From: Flavobacterium psychrophilum
GTDB lineage: Bacteria; Bacteroidota; Bacteroidia; Flavobacteriales; Flavobacteriaceae
Assembly (NCBI GenBank): GCA_003243255.1
Contig: QFQM01000103.1
Coordinates: 1 to 15,708 of the forward strand
DNA length: 15,708 nt
Direction: 5' to 3'
The position numbers were made by a program, and so were the translations under genes. Numbering within the stretch: position 1 is the first letter of the stretch; each line of letters starts with the position of its first letter. The notes beneath the pieces are model-generated. The model was not told the origin of the DNA. It saw only the letters and a list, made by a program, of their open reading frames with translations, and made no database searches. Shown here piece after piece: positions 13,583 to 15,708 of the stretch.

Positions 13583-15708
13583 TTATCTCGTTTTAACCAT
13601 TTTGTCTTTTTTAACGGCTACAGCATTGCTTTTGGCAGCAGGCTGCATATCGCCAAGTACATTAAGTGCTTCCTCAACATAAATATCTTTAGAAAGGCTT
13701 TCGTACCATCTTTGTTTTTTCTCTGCTAATAAAGGTTCTTTTGCAAAAATCTCTTTTTCATATGGCAGACCTTCAAAAGTCAGATTGTTCTTATAATCGT
13801 TGAGTGCTTTAAATTTCTTAGCAGTAGCTTCGCTCTTAGCAACTTCTGCCTTAAACTTATCAATGTTCAGGCTATAGGTATTATCGTCTTTTTTCTCAAA
13901 CACCCATTTAGCATTTTCATCCATGAGTTTGAACTGGGCATTGTTAGCCATCCTTTGTTTGCTGTTAGCGATAACACCAGAGAAATTAGTATTCAGAGGC
14001 TTATAGCTGGCCGGGTCAATTTTGTCCCAAGGCATAGCATTGTCTACATCACGCTCACCCATATCGATATACGAGTATCTGTCCGGCATAACGATGTCGC
14101 TCATAACACCTTCTCTTTGTGTAGAACCACCATTAATCCTGTAGAATTTCTGTGTAGTTGTTTTTAGAGCACCAAGGTCACCCATTGAATTGTTCCTTAC
14201 AAACTGGTTAAGGTCAATAAGGTTCTGAACCGTACCTTTTCCGTAAGTGTGTTTGCTACCCATAATTACACCTCTGTGGTAATCCTGGATTGCAGCAGCA
14301 AATATCTCTGAAGCTGAAGCCGAGAAGTTATTTACAAGCACTACCAGCGGACCATCATACAATACAGATGAGTCAGTATCATTAAGCACTTCTTTTTGTT
14401 TACCCGCAGATTTCACCTGAACCACAGGCCCCTGCTGAACAAACAATCCGGTAATATCTACTACGGTTTTTAGCGAACCTCCACCATTATCCCTAAGATC
14501 CATAATGATACCGTCTACTTTTTGCTCTTTCAGCCTTTTTACTTCAAGCGCTACGTCTTTAGCAGCATCACGGCTGTTTTTATCTTCAAAATCAATATAG
14601 AATTTAGGGAGATAAATTACACCATACGTTTTGCCGTCTTTTTTTACAACGCTCGACTTCGCATATGTCTCCTCAATCTCTACAACTTCTCTAACTATTG
14701 ATATAACTTTTATAGATCCGTCTACTTTCTTAACTGTAAGTCTTACTTCGGTACCTTTAGGGCCTTTTATTTTCTTAACGGTATCATCAAGGCGAAGACC
14801 TGCAATATCAACAGGCGTTTCTTTGCCCTGAGCTACTTTCATGATCAGGTCACCCTGCTCAAGCTCTTTGCCTCTCCATGCCGGTCCACCCGGAATAAGT
14901 TCAGATATCTCAACATAATCTCCTTTTTTCTGAAGCCTTGCCCCGATACCTTCAAGAGATCCTCTCATGCTGGTATCGAATTTCTCTTTATCATCCGGTG
15001 CAAAATAGAACGTATGTGGGTCGAAACGCTCAGCGATAGCATTAAGGTAAACACTAAACCACTCATCCCTGCTCAGATCATCAATTACATCAAAATAATC
15101 GTTCAGTGATTTAAGAGACGATTCACGCGCTTCTTTTTCAAGTTCCTCAAAAGATTTAGGCTTAGTATCTTCAGCCTTTTTATCCTCAAACGCTTTTTTT
15201 GCAGCAGGATCGTTAGCCATTTTGGCATCCTTATTTTTGTCTGCAGGCGTTTCCTGGATTTTTTGCTTATCTGTTATTGTAGAAAGCACAGACAGCTTAA
15301 GTTGTTTCTCCCAACGCTTTTTTAGGTCCGCATCATCTTTAGGATAAGGCATTTTCTCATAATCCGCATTAAACTCTTCATTTGTGGTAAAATCAAATGG
15401 TTTAGCTAAAATGTCTTTATAAAATCCTTCAGACTCTTTAATCCTTTTCTGTAGCCTGTTATAGGTCAGATCAAAGAATGAAAGATCTTTACTTTGTATC
15501 ATGTCGTCAATCTTGTCCTCATATTTAGAGAACTCATCGATATCAGACTGTATAAAGAAACGTTTAGACGGGTCTAAAGACTCTAAATAACTTTTATAAA
15601 CTCCTTTCGAAAATGCATCGTCAATTTTTGCCGGGTCATAATGCCCTTTTTCTATTACAAAAGTTATAAGTTCCAGAAGCAGTTTATCTTTTTCCGGATC
15701 ATTAACTA
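13583..15708 (-). CDS. prc: Tail-specific (C-terminal processing) S41 protease Prc, N-terminus outside the window
   Basis: About 707 residues are visible; the frame stays open to the right edge, so the signal peptide and true start lie beyond it (E. coli Prc is 682, so little should be missing). The ATG at 15502 is internal, because homologous sequence (SLDPSKRFFIQSDIDEF) continues upstream of it. Order: an N-terminal helical domain; a charged Lys/Asp/Ala-rich insert (near 15180-15290); a PDZ domain (about 14770-14970, GSLEGIGARLQKKGDYVEIS); the S41 catalytic core with LRDNGGGSL and NNFSASASEIFAAAIQDY; and a C-terminal domain. The likely nucleophile is the middle serine of SASAS (codon 14315-14317), with the general-base lysine in TYGKGTV (codon 14237-14239). 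Prc degrades envelope proteins from their C-termini and in E. coli processes PBP3 and controls a peptidoglycan hydrolase. The OppC-type permease follows after 5 nt. Confidence 0.95.
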   Translation of the reverse strand, partial: VNDPEKDKLLLELITFVIEKGHYDPAKIDDAFSKGVYKSYLESLDPSKRFFIQSDIDEFSKYEDKIDDMIQSKDLSFFDLTYNRLQKRIKESEGFYKDILAKPFDFTTNEEFNADYEKMPYPKDDADLKKRWEKQLKLSVLSTITDKQKIQETPADKNKDAKMANDPAAKKAFEDKKAEDTKPKSFEELEKEARESSLKSLNDYFDVIDDLSRDEWFSVYLNAIAERFDPHTFYFAPDDKEKFDTSMRGSLEGIGARLQKKGDYVEISELIPGGPAWRGKELEQGDLIMKVAQGKETPVDIAGLRLDDTVKKIKGPKGTEVRLTVKKVDGSIKVISIVREVVEIEETYAKSSVVKKDGKTYGVIYLPKFYIDFEDKNSRDAAKDVALEVKRLKEQKVDGIIMDLRDNGGGSLKTVVDITGLFVQQGPVVQVKSAGKQKEVLNDTDSSVLYDGPLVVLVNNFSASASEIFAAAIQDYHRGVIMGSKHTYGKGTVQNLIDLNQFVRNNSMGDLGALKTTTQKFYRINGGSTQREGVMSDIVMPDRYSYIDMGERDVDNAMPWDKIDPASYKPLNTNFSGVIANSKQRMANNAQFKLMDENAKWVFEKKDDNTYSLNIDKFKAEVAKSEATAKKFKALNDYKNNLTFEGLPYEKEIFAKEPLLAEKKQRWYESLSKDIYVEEALNVLGDMQPAAKSNAVAVKKDKMVKTR

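Overview
The window looks like a piece of the core chromosome of a member of the Bacteroidota, most likely the Flavobacteriaceae (Flavobacterium or a close relative). This rests on three things: the protein sequences; genes lacking recognisable Shine-Dalgarno sites; and a near-perfect Bacteroidota promoter (TTTG, 20 bp, TAnnTTTG) before purH. There is no phage, plasmid, CRISPR, tRNA or rRNA signal.

Layout. (1) Positions 1-1445, + strand: the 3' half of a class II fructose-bisphosphate aldolase gene (fbaA), then accD for the acetyl-CoA carboxylase beta subunit, closed by a strong rho-independent terminator. This AccD has lost all four cysteines of the usual zinc ribbon. (2) 1598-3697, + strand: a membrane-anchored TPR protein with a C-terminal helix-turn-helix, then a non-coding stretch with three consecutive hairpins, the last a terminator; this stretch may be a small RNA or only a structured 3' UTR. 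(3) 3700-4950, - strand: a MacB/FtsX-type ABC permease, convergent with the TPR gene. (4) 5052-12209, + strand: purH followed by the elongasome (rod-complex) cluster mreB-mreC-mreD-mrdA-rodA. The five shape genes are spaced by 13 nt or less or overlap, so they are almost certainly one operon; a second TAnnTTTG box lies between purH and mreB. (5) 12210-12467: a convergent intergenic region with four related short hairpins of a REP-like family, plus short CAGTnnn tandem repeats. (6) 12468-15708, - strand: prc (tail-specific protease, 5' end outside the window) followed 5 nt later by an OppC/DppC-type permease.

How they work together. MreB filaments, MreC/MreD, the transpeptidase PBP2 (MrdA) and the glycosyltransferase RodA form the machine for lateral-wall peptidoglycan synthesis. 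PurH (last two steps of IMP synthesis), aldolase and AccD (first step of fatty-acid synthesis) are housekeeping metabolism. Prc is an envelope protease that in other bacteria processes penicillin-binding proteins and controls peptidoglycan hydrolases, so much of the right half concerns the cell envelope.

I found no clearly new multi-gene system. The best leads are the REP-like hairpin family with covarying stems, the structured segment at 3563-3697, the cysteine-free AccD, and the OppC-type permease with an enlarged extracytoplasmic insert next to prc.
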